A stretch of DNA of 64,000 bases. It comes from Sulfurovum sp. Its GTDB lineage: Bacteria > Campylobacterota > Campylobacteria > Campylobacterales > Sulfurovaceae. The DNA lies in the NCBI GenBank assembly GCA_027082955.1, contig JALWTA010000020.1, positions 1 through 64,000 on the forward strand. The letters run 5' to 3'. Positions 16,503 to 26,415 of this stretch are shown one piece after another; position 1 is the first letter of the stretch, and each line of letters starts with the position of its first letter. The position numbers were made by a program, and so were the translations under genes. The notes under the pieces are model-generated. The model saw only the letters and a program-made list of their open reading frames with translations, did not search any database and was not told the DNA's origin.

Positions 16503-16997
16503 CTACTTTTTGCACTTCCTTTCACGCCACTCTTTGATAGCAGAACGTCTCCAGAGCCAGTTGAGCAGCAGGTAGATCAGGTATGCCACGACAGTCGAAT
16601 AGAAGGCTGTACCTACATAGAGGGGAATAACAATGTTGTCCCAGTTGTCCTTGAACCACTGCATGGTCAGTTCGACATGGTCGATGCCGTCATATCCGAG
16701 TATGAGGTTGCCGGTCAGATACTCCAGATACCACAGCGGCGGGTAGGTGACGGGGTTTGAGAGCCATACCGTCGCCAGTCCGATAGGGACGTTGAATCGC
16801 ATCAGCGGAGTGGTGATCATCACCCCCGCCATCTGCATCGGCATAGGGATGAACCCCCAAAAGAGTCCGACGAGTATCCCTTTTGTGATCATTTTGCGGT
16901 TGATGTTGAAGTACTCTCTGGGGATCTTGTATTTGTCGAGAATATGGTCGAACTTGTCTTTGTGTGTGGCGATCTTCCTGAAAAATTGTCGTATCAT
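16503..16997 (-). CDS. DUF2062 membrane protein
   Basis: A protein of about 164 residues from ATG 16997. A frame continues to a TTG at 17066, but no ribosome site supports it. The DUF2062 core is visible: ILVGLFWGFIPMPMQM, the PIGLATVWLSNPVTYPP stretch with its conserved Asn-Pro, and a last membrane segment near residue 140. DUF2062 proteins are small inner-membrane proteins of unknown function, sometimes attached to glycosyltransferases. It is divergent from prs. Confidence 0.75.
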   Translation of the reverse strand: MIRQFFRKIATHKDKFDHILDKYKIPREYFNINRKMITKGILVGLFWGFIPMPMQMAGVMITTPLMRFNVPIGLATVWLSNPVTYPPLWYLEYLTGNLILGYDGIDHVELTMQWFKDNWDNIVIPLYVGTAFYSTVVAYLIYLLLNWLWRRSAIKEWRERKCKK

Positions 16998-17113
16998 TAC
17001 TATCCATCTGTCAAATTGTTTGGCATAAGTGTAATACCCCCTTGCTTTAAATCCCCTTTTTATCAACTTTGGAGTAAAATACGCCTAATTTAAATCCCCC
17101 TAAAGGCTATGAC

Positions 17114-18049
17114 ATGAGCGGATATATGATATTTTCCGGAACTTCCAACCCGCAGTTGGCAGAAGAGATCGCTACCTATCTTGAGATGCCACTTTCCAAA
17201 GCGAACATCAACCGTTTCAGCGACGGTGAGATTTCCGTGCAGATCGCAGAGTCGGTACGCGGGAAAGATGTCTTTATTGTGCAGCCAACCTCTGCGCCTG
17301 CCAATGCCAACCTGATGGAACTGCTCATCATGACCGATGCGCTTAAACGCTCTTCTGCCAAGTCTATCACTGCCGTGGTACCCTACTACGGTTATGCAAG
17401 ACAGGACAGAAAAGCAGCACCGAGAGTGCCAATTTCAGCGAAACTTGTCGCCAACCTCATGGAGACAGCCGGTATTACACGTGTGGTAACAGTAGACCTG
17501 CACGCCTCTCAGATACAGGGGTTCTTTGACATCCCTGTCGACAACCTCTACGGTGCGATCCTTTTTATCGACTATATCAAGGCTAAAAACTTTGCCAACC
17601 CTATCATTGCTTCTCCTGACATCGGCGGTGTGGCACGTGCGCGTTACTTTGCCAACAAACTGGGACTTGATATGGTCATTGTCGACAAGCGTCGTGAACG
17701 TGCCAACGAGTCTGAAGTGATGAACATCATTGGTGATGTGGATGGTAAAGATGTCATCCTCATCGATGATATGGTCGACACTGCCGGTACCATGGTCAAG
17801 GCTGCCGCTGCACTCAAGAAGCTTGGTGCTACCTCGGTCATGGCGTGCTGTACCCACCCGGTACTCTCAGGACCGGCATATGAGCGCATTGAAGAGGGAG
17901 AGCTTGATGAACTAATCGTTGCCAATACCATTCCGATGCAAAAGCCCTCAGATAAGATCAAAATGCTCTCTACTGCACCGATGCTTGGAGAGGTGATCAG
18001 ACGTGTTTACAACAATGAGAGTGTGAATTCGCTTTTTGAGACCAATTAA
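17114..18049 (+). CDS. prs: Ribose-phosphate pyrophosphokinase
   Basis: Makes PRPP from ribose 5-phosphate and ATP for nucleotide, histidine and tryptophan synthesis. The 311-residue protein has the class I landmarks: FSDGEISVQI, the YYGYARQDRK ATP-binding loop, metal-binding VDLHASQIQGFF, the flexible-loop basic cluster VDKRRERANES, and the PRPP motif VILIDDMVDTAGT. The ATG at 17114 has AAAGG upstream. It is followed by a gap with hairpins and then lepA. Confidence 0.97.
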   Translation: MSGYMIFSGTSNPQLAEEIATYLEMPLSKANINRFSDGEISVQIAESVRGKDVFIVQPTSAPANANLMELLIMTDALKRSSAKSITAVVPYYGYARQDRKAAPRVPISAKLVANLMETAGITRVVTVDLHASQIQGFFDIPVDNLYGAILFIDYIKAKNFANPIIASPDIGGVARARYFANKLGLDMVIVDKRRERANESEVMNIIGDVDGKDVILIDDMVDTAGTMVKAAAALKKLGATSVMACCTHPVLSGPAYERIEEGELDELIVANTIPMQKPSDKIKMLSTAPMLGEVIRRVYNNESVNSLFETN

Positions 18050-18085
18050 AATGAGGTTTAAGGCTTAAGGGCTAAGGATTAAGAG

Positions 18086-18109
18086 GAAAATATCGCATGT
18101 GATATTTTC
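18086..18109 (+). terminator. Hairpin downstream of prs
   Basis: GAAAATATC (18086-18094) pairs perfectly with GATATTTTC (18101-18109) around a 6-base loop, 37 bases after the prs stop. There is no clean T-run, so termination is only possible, not certain. Confidence 0.45.
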
Positions 18110-18116
18110 AGAAGTT

Positions 18117-18166
18117 GTAGGGTGCTGTGCACCAAAGGCACTTATTTCAGTCGCCCTCACAGCACC
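18117..18166 (+). repeat. Expanded REP-like palindrome before lepA
   Basis: The head GTAGGGTG (18117-18124) begins arm GGTGCTGTG (18121-18129), which pairs with CACAGCACC (18158-18166). The arms are those of the REP-like family, but the loop is 28 bases instead of 4, as if short extra sequence had been inserted. It ends 40 bases before the lepA start. Confidence 0.6.
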
Positions 18167-18206
18167 AAAACAGTTGCATCACCAGAATATACCAAGAAGG
18201 AACCGC

Positions 18207-20018
18207 GTGACAAAGAAAGTACCGCAGAAAAATATCCGTAACTTTTCTATCATTGCCCACATTGACCATGGCAAGTCTACATTGGCTGACCGCATCATCC
18301 AGGAGTGTGGGGCGGTGAGTGACCGTCAGATGTCCGCACAGGTGATGGATACGATGGATATCGAAAAAGAGCGGGGCATTACCATCAAGGCGCAGTCGGT
18401 ACGTCTGGATTATGTCAAAGATGGGGAGCACTACATCCTCAACCTTATTGACACTCCCGGTCACGTTGATTTCTCCTATGAGGTAAGCCGCTCTCTGGCT
18501 TCGTGTGAAGGCGCACTGCTCATCGTCGATGCCGCACAGGGTGTCGAAGCACAGACCATTGCCAATGTCTACATCGCCATCGAGAATGACCTTGAGCTCA
18601 TTCCTGTTGTGAATAAAATAGACCTCCCCGCAGCTGATCCTGACAGAGTACTGACAGAACTGGAAGAGGCTATCGGCATCGACGCGACAGAGCATGCACT
18701 TGTCTCTGCCAAGACAGGGGTAGGGGTGCCCGAACTTATCGATATGATCGTCGAGAAGATTCCCGCGCCCACAGGCGATGAAGAGGCACCTACCAAAGCA
18801 CTCATCTACGACAGCTGGTTTGACAACTATCTGGGAGCTTTGGCACTGGTGCGTGTCTTTGAAGGCAGTATCGAGAAGGGGCAGCGTATCAAGATCATGG
18901 GTACCAAAGAGGAGCATCAGGTGCTTGACCTCATGTATCCTAACCCCATCGCCCCCATCAAGACCAAGCGTATCGATACAGGTGAAGTGGGCATTGTCGT
19001 CACGGGGCTTAAGAGTGTAGAAGGGCTTCAGGTAGGTGATACCGTTACTGATGCCAAAAACCCTACTCCTGAGCCCATTGGCGGTTTCGAGCCTGCCAAG
19101 CCATTTGTCTTTGCGGGTATCTACCCCATCGAGACAGACAAGTTCGAAGATCTGCGTGACGCGCTCAATAAGCTCAAGCTCAATGACTCTGCACTCAGCT
19201 TTGAACCTGAAAGCTCCATGGCACTGGGGTCAGGATTCCGTGTCGGTTTCCTTGGGATGCTGCACATGGAGGTGGTCAAGGAGCGTCTGGAGCGTGAGTT
19301 TGATCTGGAGCTTATCGCCACTGCACCGACAGTTGTGTATCGCATCAAGATGACAAACGGTGAGGAGATCACCATCCAAAACCCCTCCGAGATGCCGGAA
19401 GTGCAGAAGATCGACACCATCTACGAGCCCTATGTCAAAGCGACCATCCTCACACCCCAAGAGTATGTGGGCAACCTGATCAAGCTGCTCAATGACCGCC
19501 GCGGGGTGCAGGTGAAGATGGACTACCTCAATGAGTCGCGTGTTCTGATGGAGTATGACATCCCGATGAACGAGATCGTCATGGACTTCTACGACCGCCT
19601 CAAAACAGTGACTAAAGGGTATGCGAGTTTTGACTACGAGCCGATCGAGTTCCGTCCGGGTGATCTGGTCAAACTTGACATCCGTGTGGCGGGTGAGGTG
19701 GTGGATTCGCTCTCTATCATCGTACCGCGAGACAAGGCGCGTTCACGCGGGCTTGCCTTTGTAGAGAAGCTCAAAGAGCTCATCCCAAGACAGCTCTTTG
19801 AAGTGGCGATCCAGGCGAGCATCGGCAACACGATCATTGCCCGTACCAATGTCAAGTCGATGGGCAAGAACGTCACGGCGAAGTGTTACGGCGGAGATAT
19901 TACCCGTAAGCGTAAACTGCTTGAGAAGCAAAAAGAGGGTAAAAAGCGTATGAAAGCCATCGGTAAAGTCAATGTGCCGCAGGAAGCCTTTATGGCAGTG
20001 TTGAAACTTGATAGTTAG
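18207..20018 (+). CDS. lepA: Elongation factor 4 (LepA)
   Basis: A ribosome-associated translational GTPase that back-translocates stalled ribosomes or helps initiation. G1 AHIDHGKST, effector RGITIKAQ, G3 DTPGHVD, G4 NKIDLP and G5 SAKTG are all present. The LepA-specific C-terminus follows ([16 protein letters not shown], then VPQEAF). The start is put at GTG 18207, six bases after AAGAAGG, giving 603 residues as usual for LepA. An upstream frame from 18099 would translate the REP palindrome and is rejected. Confidence 0.96.
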   Translation: MTKKVPQKNIRNFSIIAHIDHGKSTLADRIIQECGAVSDRQMSAQVMDTMDIEKERGITIKAQSVRLDYVKDGEHYILNLIDTPGHVDFSYEVSRSLASCEGALLIVDAAQGVEAQTIANVYIAIENDLELIPVVNKIDLPAADPDRVLTELEEAIGIDATEHALVSAKTGVGVPELIDMIVEKIPAPTGDEEAPTKALIYDSWFDNYLGALALVRVFEGSIEKGQRIKIMGTKEEHQVLDLMYPNPIAPIKTKRIDTGEVGIVVTGLKSVEGLQVGDTVTDAKNPTPEPIGGFEPAKPFVFAGIYPIETDKFEDLRDALNKLKLNDSALSFEPESSMALGSGFRVGFLGMLHMEVVKERLEREFDLELIATAPTVVYRIKMTNGEEITIQNPSEMPEVQKIDTIYEPYVKATILTPQEYVGNLIKLLNDRRGVQVKMDYLNESRVLMEYDIPMNEIVMDFYDRLKTVTKGYASFDYEPIEFRPGDLVKLDIRVAGEVVDSLSIIVPRDKARSRGLAFVEKLKELIPRQLFEVAIQASIGNTIIARTNVKSMGKNVTAKCYGGDITRKRKLLEKQKEGKKRMKAIGKVNVPQEAFMAVLKLDS

Positions 20019-20035
20019 TAAGAAAAGGTAAAATA

Positions 20036-20500
20036 TTGATCTGGGACTGGATTACAAAATGGGCTTTTCATATCCATCTGATCATGGCGATCAGTTGGAT
20101 AGGCGGCTCAGTATTTATGTTTGTACTGGGGGTATCCCTGCGTGACAAACAGGCACAAAAAGAGGTCTATCCGCACATCGGTCCCATTTTTGGCTGGTTT
20201 GAGGTTGTCTCCCTTGTGTTATTATTGAGTACGGGGATCATCATGGGAGTGGAATATCACCTCTTTGATATTCTGCTGCATCCCAATGGTACACCGATTT
20301 CCGATGCCTTACATAAAAAGGTTATCATGGTTGCTGTATTGACTGTGGCAACCGTGGTACATTTTGTCATCGCCTACAGAACAAATGGTAAAGAGCGTAC
20401 ACCGCTGCAGCAGTTTTTCTCACGCGGCTCAAGTATGCTGATTTTCTTTTTGAACCTTTTTGTGATGCATTATGCCATCGTACTGAGAAACATTCTGTAG
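20036..20500 (+). CDS. Four-helix integral membrane protein, CopD/DUF-like
   Basis: A 154-residue inner-membrane protein with four predicted helices (about 8-32, 48-70, 93-112, 128-150). Conserved-looking His at positions 12 and 14, plus others in helices 2-4, and the AISWIGGSVF segment resemble CopD-like/cytochrome b561-like small membrane proteins, which may bind heme. The start is TTG 20036 with AAAGG seven bases before; no ATG is available at the N-terminus. It follows lepA by 17 bases and precedes the acpH-like gene by 3, so co-translation is likely. Function not assigned. Confidence 0.6.
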   Translation: MIWDWITKWAFHIHLIMAISWIGGSVFMFVLGVSLRDKQAQKEVYPHIGPIFGWFEVVSLVLLLSTGIIMGVEYHLFDILLHPNGTPISDALHKKVIMVAVLTVATVVHFVIAYRTNGKERTPLQQFFSRGSSMLIFFLNLFVMHYAIVLRNIL

Positions 20501-20503
20501 TTT

Positions 20504-21115
20504 ATGAACTGGCTTGCCCACGTCTTCCTCTCTCCCAAACAGATCGAATACCAGCTTGGCAACCTCTTGGCCGATCCGCTAAAAGGTAAAGCGTGGGAAG
20601 GTGCAAGTGAAGCGTTTGTAACCGGTCTTGCACTGCATAACATCATAGACACCTATACCGACAGCCATCGGCTTGTTTCAGCGTCCAAAGCCCTTTTGAC
20701 AGAACGGGGACACTTAAAAGGGGTAGTGCTTGACATTCTCTATGACCATTTCCTCAGTGTCCATTGGCAGCGTTTCAGTGTAAGTGACAGGGCACGTTTT
20801 CTTGAGGGATTTCGCAAAAGGGCGGTGAAAGAGAGTGGCGGCTACCCGACCCATGCAAAGCAGGTGGTCATGCGTGTGGTAGAAAACAGACAGCTTGACA
20901 GCTATGTGACGATGGATGGTGTCAAAAGAGCTTTTATGCGCATAGACAACCGTCTTAGTGAACGGGCAAAAAGCAAAGATACGATGATGTATTATCTCTC
21001 GTTAATCCAGATGCACCATGCAGAGCTTGAATCGATGTTCTTGGCATTTTTCCCGGAGTTGATGGCACATGTCCGCAAGGAGATGCCGTCACTCACGTTT
21101 GAACACTGGAAGTAG
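20504..21115 (+). CDS. ACP phosphodiesterase-like protein (AcpH/DUF479 family)
   Basis: A 203-residue protein with the AcpH pattern: start MNWLAHVFLS, then GNLLADPLKG, LHNIIDTYTDSH and VLDILYDHFL, whose His and Asp residues form the expected metal site of this HD-like fold. AcpH removes the 4'-phosphopantetheine group from acyl carrier protein. The fold match is good; activity on ACP is inferred from the family and many relatives are uncharacterised. Its stop is one base before the stop of the convergent hybrid signalling gene. Confidence 0.78.
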   Translation: MNWLAHVFLSPKQIEYQLGNLLADPLKGKAWEGASEAFVTGLALHNIIDTYTDSHRLVSASKALLTERGHLKGVVLDILYDHFLSVHWQRFSVSDRARFLEGFRKRAVKESGGYPTHAKQVVMRVVENRQLDSYVTMDGVKRAFMRIDNRLSERAKSKDTMMYYLSLIQMHHAELESMFLAFFPELMAHVRKEMPSLTFEHWK

Positions 21116-21116
21116 A

Positions 21117-23099
21117 TTATACGTTTTTAGTCATATTTAAATATCTTTTAACTTCACGTTCGAGCTGGTTGACTTTTTTGAGATAGAGGAGAATATACTC
21201 ATGCAAAAAGAGATTGGTATCTCTCTCGAGCCCATGGGATAGCTCTGTAAACATATGTACCATGTCTTGTGCGCAGATATTATCATAGATCCGTTTCATT
21301 GAGGTCGAGAAACTTTTGATCTCTTCAACTTTCTCTTCTTTAATAAGCATACGCAGTTTCTCCGGTGTATGCTGTACAACATCGAGTGTTTCCTGAAGCA
21401 GCTCTCTGTACTGCATGGGATTGCCTGCATGCTCTACACCTGCTCTTACATCGAGGATATTACTGTCAAACTGTGCATAGTCTATCTGTATCTGCTTTTT
21501 GGTATGTTTACTTCTTTCTCTTTCCGGGTGCACTTCCAAAAACTTCTCAAGTGCTTCATAGATGTCCTGTGCAACGATAGGTTTGGATACAGCAGCACTG
21601 ATACCGGCTGCCTGCATTGCTTTGATCTCATGGGGAAAAACCATAGAGGATGTTGAGATAATAGGTATGTGTTGCCATTTTTGTTCAGAACGCATTCGTT
21701 TTGCCAGACTGATACCGTCAAGTACAGGCATATTGATATCAGTAAAAAGAATATCGATCGGCTCTGCTTTAAGAAGATCTATAACCTCCTGCCCATTATT
21801 GAGACAGAAGAGTTCAATACCTTCATGTGTGAGGATATTTCTGATTACTTTTTGGTCTATTTTACTGTCTTCAGCGATGGCGATACGGGCACCTCTGTAT
21901 TTTTCGAGTATCTCCTCGGTGTAGATACTGCTTCCATGCAGTGTAAAAGTTTTTGGATCAAAAATTTCAATATTGTTAATACCTTTCACCGCTTTGCTTT
22001 TCTGTATATAGATCTGATAGAGTATCTCTTCGACATCCCCAATGATCATAGGCGCATAGATCTCTGCATCTGCAATCTCTTTAGATCGGTTGATCTGTGT
22101 TTCGGGTATAAAAAGGTCGTGAATAATGATGATCTTTAGATTGTTCTTTTTATTGGAACGTATTTTTTTGAGAAATTCGATCTGTGTGGGTGTGAGATTG
22201 GCGGAGCGAAGGATTGCCATGTCGTACTTTTTGAGTTCCGGTTTTCTCTTTTCAAATGTCTCTGCAAGCATATCATCAAACTTGACACCATAGGTTTCAA
22301 AGATATATTCGGCACGTTTCATCTCATCTTTTGTTTTACCGATAAAGAGCGCTTTCTTCCCTTCAAGTATACTCCTGAGTTTACCTTGGTTTGACCGGCT
22401 CTTTGGGTCTTTGATATAAGGCATAGTGAAAATGAAGTGTGTACCGCCAAGCCTTCCGCTTTTAAGCTCAACGCTGCCTTTCATAGCAGCAGCGATCTGC
22501 TGTGCCTTGACAAATGTATCGTGTTTTTGGGCAATATATTTCTCTTTGTCTATAACAGCTTTTGGGTTACCCACATCAAAAATCAGTGCATCCCCTTTAT
22601 GTTTGCCGATTTTGAGTATGATCTCGCTCTCTGTATTGAGTTTTGCTGCCTCATCTACCAAAATCTCGAGTACCTGTTCTATATAGTCGTTGTCTCCTAC
22701 AATATAGCGTGTTACTTCTCTGTCTATTTCATAGTAAATACGGTGTTGATTGGATTTTAGTACATCTCTTACCTTGTTAGTCAGGATATGTAACATACCG
22801 CTAAGACGAAACGGTTGGTTATCCAACGGGATCTGTTGTGTTTCAATGCGATAATTTTCAAGTATCTCTTGACTCTCCACCGTTTTTTTTCGTGTTTTCT
22901 TTTTGCGTTTGTTTTTCAAAGAGAGAAGTCGTGTTTTGATCGTTTCAAAGTGTTTTTTGATCCAATAGGCACTTAACCCAAGCAACAAAAAAGTCAATGC
23001 AAGAAAGGCATAAAGGTAAAGTGCATCATCTGCAACTGTTTCATATTCTCTTCCCCAGAGATAGAGTGTCAAAACGGGTATTGCAATCAATATTTTCAT
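21117..23099 (-). CDS. Hybrid signalling protein with degenerate kinase, receiver and Hpt-like domains
   Basis: A 660-residue membrane protein. Two helices at about 1-15 and 25-46 are followed by a basic linker, an ATPase-like domain (about 90-230) and a Rec-like domain without a clear acceptor (about 245-365). A well-formed receiver domain (about 405-525) has ARIAIAED and acceptor Asp in DILFTDINMP. The last part is an Hpt-like helical bundle (about 555-650). Oddities: no H box is seen before the ATPase domain; the N box reads EILVDEAAKL instead of a NLLxNAxKY-like sequence; and the Hpt-like helix reads FSTSMKR where a His-x-x-Lys-Gly would be expected. It may be a pseudokinase that only receives phosphate. 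Its partner is unknown; the next gene upstream is the HD-GYP receptor. Confidence 0.75.
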   Translation of the reverse strand: MKILIAIPVLTLYLWGREYETVADDALYLYAFLALTFLLLGLSAYWIKKHFETIKTRLLSLKNKRKKKTRKKTVESQEILENYRIETQQIPLDNQPFRLSGMLHILTNKVRDVLKSNQHRIYYEIDREVTRYIVGDNDYIEQVLEILVDEAAKLNTESEIILKIGKHKGDALIFDVGNPKAVIDKEKYIAQKHDTFVKAQQIAAAMKGSVELKSGRLGGTHFIFTMPYIKDPKSRSNQGKLRSILEGKKALFIGKTKDEMKRAEYIFETYGVKFDDMLAETFEKRKPELKKYDMAILRSANLTPTQIEFLKKIRSNKKNNLKIIIIHDLFIPETQINRSKEIADAEIYAPMIIGDVEEILYQIYIQKSKAVKGINNIEIFDPKTFTLHGSSIYTEEILEKYRGARIAIAEDSKIDQKVIRNILTHEGIELFCLNNGQEVIDLLKAEPIDILFTDINMPVLDGISLAKRMRSEQKWQHIPIISTSSMVFPHEIKAMQAAGISAAVSKPIVAQDIYEALEKFLEVHPERERSKHTKKQIQIDYAQFDSNILDVRAGVEHAGNPMQYRELLQETLDVVQHTPEKLRMLIKEEKVEEIKSFSTSMKRIYDNICAQDMVHMFTELSHGLERDTNLFLHEYILLYLKKVNQLEREVKRYLNMTKNV

Positions 23100-23203
23100 A
23101 GTGTTCTATACTGCCTGTAGGTAGTCTATTTATGGACATGCTTCTCCATATTCAGGCGTATTATAAAATAAGATTATCTAAAATATATTATTAAATGAAA
23201 TTT

Positions 23204-25588
23204 TTAGGACAAATCGAGCAGAGATGTTTCATCTACTTCATCTATCTGTTCCTCGGACAGGTGTAGTTTGGCATAAGTAAGGTAAATCTTCTTTTTGATG
23301 AAAAGATCGAATAGATCAGGATCGATATGGTTTTCTTTTTTCATCTTGTGCATAATATGTAGTGCTTCCGAGAGTGTTTTGGCTTTTTTGTAGGGACGAT
23401 CGGAAGCGGTGAGAGCTTCGAATATGTCTGCAATGGCAAGGATGCGTGAGGGAATGGACATCTCCTCTTTCTTTTTTCTTCTTGGGTAGCCTGTACCGTC
23501 CATCTTTTCATGATGCTCTCCGGCAATGGTTGGAATGCTTTTCATAGTATCAGGGAATGGAAGACGTTCGAGCATTTTGATGGTCATAATGATATGCTCA
23601 TTGATCTTGAAGCGCTCCTCCTCAGTCAGGGTTCCTTTTTTGATGCAGAGGTTATAGCGTTCACCGCGGTTGTAGAGATATGTAGGCACTTCCATGTTGA
23701 ATCCGTCAGCTTCAAAGGCATCTTTGTCAAACCCGATGCGGGGTATTAGATGTTCTGGCCGATCTTCCAACAGGTATGCTGTTGCCGGGAGGGGCACAGT
23801 CGTGTCAGGATAGCGCTCAAGTTCCTCATCTGAGAGTCCGAGTCTGTCATCGAAGTGACGCAGCCACGTCTGTTGTGCAATCTGTTCAATACGTACTACA
23901 GCATCCTCTTCCATATACTCACTGCCGAGGTTGCATGATGCGATAAAGGCAAATTCATCAAGAAGTCTGTTGTGCTCCTGCTGCATCCACGCCGACGCAT
24001 CTGCCTGCTCTTCGCCTTCGAGTATTTTCTGATAGTATGCAATTTCAATATCACGCCAGAGCACTTCAAATCGTGTTCTGATTTCATGGATACGATTGTA
24101 GATGGTCTCAAGCTTGGTTGACTTGTCAACGACATACTCCGGTGTTATGATCTTGCCACAGTCATGCAGCCATGCAGCTCTTTTGAATGTTTCGAGTGCC
24201 TCCTGCGTATCGAAGCAGAAATCTGAAAATATCCCCTCGGAACTTTTTTGTGCTTCCTCTGCGATCATTTCGGCAATAACAGGAACCTTCTTACAGTGTG
24301 AACCTGTATAGGCGGATTTGGCATCGATGGCATCTGCGATCAAAATGATAAATGCATCAAGCAGCAGTTCCATCTCTTTTTGATAGTGCTGTATACTTTT
24401 GGACATACGTATCTGAGATGCAGAGAGCTCACAGAACTCTATAATATTGGTTTCTATCGGTTTGACAGCAGCAAAATTCCTGTTTTTAATCTGTTCGTTC
24501 TCTGCCATCAGTGCTTTAACCGGTTTGACAATCTGCCCACTTAAAAAATGGGTCAGTAGCAGAAAGATGAGCAGCAGAATAAATGCAATCCCAAGTGCAT
24601 AATAGATGGTTTTTATGTAGGGTGCATGCATTTCGGACTCTTCAACACTGATACCAAGGTAGCTTTGCTCGCCCATAGATTTTCCAAGTGGAATCAATAT
24701 GAGATAGTATGCTGTTGCGTTTTTATCTTCTGCACGTATAACAGTATCGACCTCTTTGTTTGTGAGCATTTGTTGTAATATCGTGTTGATTTTACTCTGT
24801 TTCTCTCCTGATGCAGCAATCAGCCTGCCATGTTCTCCATAGAGGTAGATCTCTCCTGTTTTAAGTACCTTTAAGGCGTTTAGCATTTTGTCAATACTCC
24901 CAAGCGTATAGTCAAGTGCCAATACCGTCTGTGTACCAGGTACTCTTTTGGCGTAGGTAATTCCCTCTCTGTCAAGATTGCTGAAACGATAGGGAGCTGT
25001 ACGGACGGGTATAGATGTTTGTAGCGCTTTTTTGTACCATGGACGCTCGTTTACATGATAGTTTGAAGGTTCTCGTTTTGTTTTCAGTGTTTTGAGTGCT
25101 TTATCAAGATAGATAAACTCTCTTATCCGCTTGCCATTTTGCAAATTGTATATTTTAATAAGCATCTATCGGGTCATTTCCGGAGCACTATAGTGGCTGT
25201 AGAGTGAGGGGTCTATATGCATATTAACTACCTCGAAAAAGTCTCCGTTTGGATACCCAAGATAGATAGCATACATCTGTTCATACCGTTCAAGTGTATG
25301 GATAAAGTTTTTGATCACGGCTGTACGAGATTTCTGAAACGATGCATCTGCTATGTCGGGATAGCTCTCGATTTGGTAGAGAATCTCCTTGGAGAGAGTA
25401 TCTTTTTCATTTAATTGGAGTGCAACCTGATGTGCCGTTTCATGAAAGAGTTTGTCTATCGCCTCTTTTGCCATTTTGATATTGAAGTAGTATTGCATAC
25501 CTATGAGTACTGCGGCAAAGGTAATGATGATCACAAAGAAGTGGAGCAGGATATTGGTACGTATCTTCATCCGTATGTTTTTAAGCAT
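23204..25588 (-). pseudogene. Cache-HAMP-HD-GYP c-di-GMP phosphodiesterase receptor interrupted by an in-frame TAG
   Basis: Two open frames (25588-25166 and 25165-23204) are in the same frame and separated only by TAG at 25168-25166, followed at once by ATG. Read through, they form one 794-codon receptor. It would have a first membrane helix near residue 12-32, a double-Cache periplasmic domain spanning the stop, a second helix (about 331-350) and HAMP region, and a large HD-GYP domain with HDCGK and, near the end, GEHHEKMDGTGYP. HD-GYP enzymes hydrolyse cyclic di-GMP. The stop falls in the sequence MTR-stop-MLIKIYN; TAG is one base from TGG (Trp), so a point nonsense mutation or sequencing error is the simplest reading. 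The distal part lacks a convincing ribosome site, though stop-start reinitiation is possible. Confidence 0.82.
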
Positions 25589-25736
25589 GACAGACCTTCG
25601 TATGGCATTGTGTAGCCTATTTTATCATAATTTTATGTTATGTTACTGTTTGAATATCTCTCTTTCTAAATTTGTATTTACATCAAATAGAAATTTTGCT
25701 ATAGTAATGTATAAAAACGATGTATAAAGGTGAGTC

Positions 25737-25961
25737 ATGCATAGAACACAAATCTATTTTGAAGAGCCGTTGTTCGAAGAGTTGAAACAGCAGGCGAATA
25801 AACTCGGTATGTCACTCTCTGCCTATATACGTGAAACGCTCAAAAAAAACCTTGAAGAGAATAGGGAAAAGCCTTCATCAGTTGACTTATCGAACTTTTC
25901 GGGTATGTGGGAAGGTAGAGAGATTACACAGGAATCACTTAGAGAAGAAGCCTGGAAATGA
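25737..25961 (+). CDS. vapB: VapB-type antitoxin
   Basis: A 74-residue protein with a ribbon-helix-helix N-terminus (RTQIYFEEPLFEELKQQA, then LGMSLSAYIRETL) and an acidic C-terminal tail that would wrap the toxin. It overlaps the downstream PIN toxin gene by 4 bases (ATGA). Such antitoxins repress their own operon. Upstream lies A+T-rich DNA with a repeated ATGTATAAA (about 25707 and 25720) that may contain the promoter. The pair marks the left edge of an accessory island. Confidence 0.82.
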   Translation: MHRTQIYFEEPLFEELKQQANKLGMSLSAYIRETLKKNLEENREKPSSVDLSNFSGMWEGREITQESLREEAWK

Positions 25962-26326
25962 TCGTACTGGATACCAATATTCTCATTGAGATACTCAAGG
26001 GTGACAGAAAAACCATTGACAGGGTAGAGTCACTTACTGAAAGATTATCTATCTCGTCTATTACGGTAATGGAACTCTACTATGGCGCTTTGAATAAAGC
26101 TGAAGTGAACAAACTGGAAAAATTCGTTTCTCTTTTTAACATTATCCATCTGAACGAAAATATTTCAAGAACGGCAACAAAACTCATCAAACAATATGCC
26201 AAAAGCCATTCACTTGATATACCTGACAGTCTGATAGCCTCTACTGCATTACATCATGATGCCATGTTGTTGACGTATAACAAGAAAGATTTCAGATATA
26301 TAGATGGGTTAAAGCTTATGTCATGA
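25958..26326 (+). CDS. vapC: VapC-type PIN-domain toxin
   Basis: A 122-residue PIN ribonuclease. The acidic metal ligands are seen at D5 (VLDTNILIE), a Glu in TVMELYYG (about 40), D92 in SLDIPDSLIA, and a final Asp in TYNKKDFRYI. VapC proteins cleave specific RNAs such as tRNA when freed from the antitoxin. The tail KKDFRYIDGL is typical of the family. Confidence 0.88.
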   Translation: MIVLDTNILIEILKGDRKTIDRVESLTERLSISSITVMELYYGALNKAEVNKLEKFVSLFNIIHLNENISRTATKLIKQYAKSHSLDIPDSLIASTALHHDAMLLTYNKKDFRYIDGLKLMS

Positions 26327-26415
26327 GAGGTCTTTGCATCTTTCTAAAAAATGCGCTTCTTATAGGTTAAAGAAGCTATAATTTAACACAAAAAGAAAGT
26401 GATGGGGCAGATGGG

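Noticed and set aside
16343-16525. 60-codon minus-strand frame near the small RNA
   Set aside because: Runs across the terminator of the small RNA and into the DUF2062 gene end; no ribosome site, so treated as chance.
18147-18917. 256-codon minus-strand frame opposite lepA
   Set aside because: Lies entirely within the conserved GTPase motifs of lepA on the other strand; composition is that of an antisense frame.
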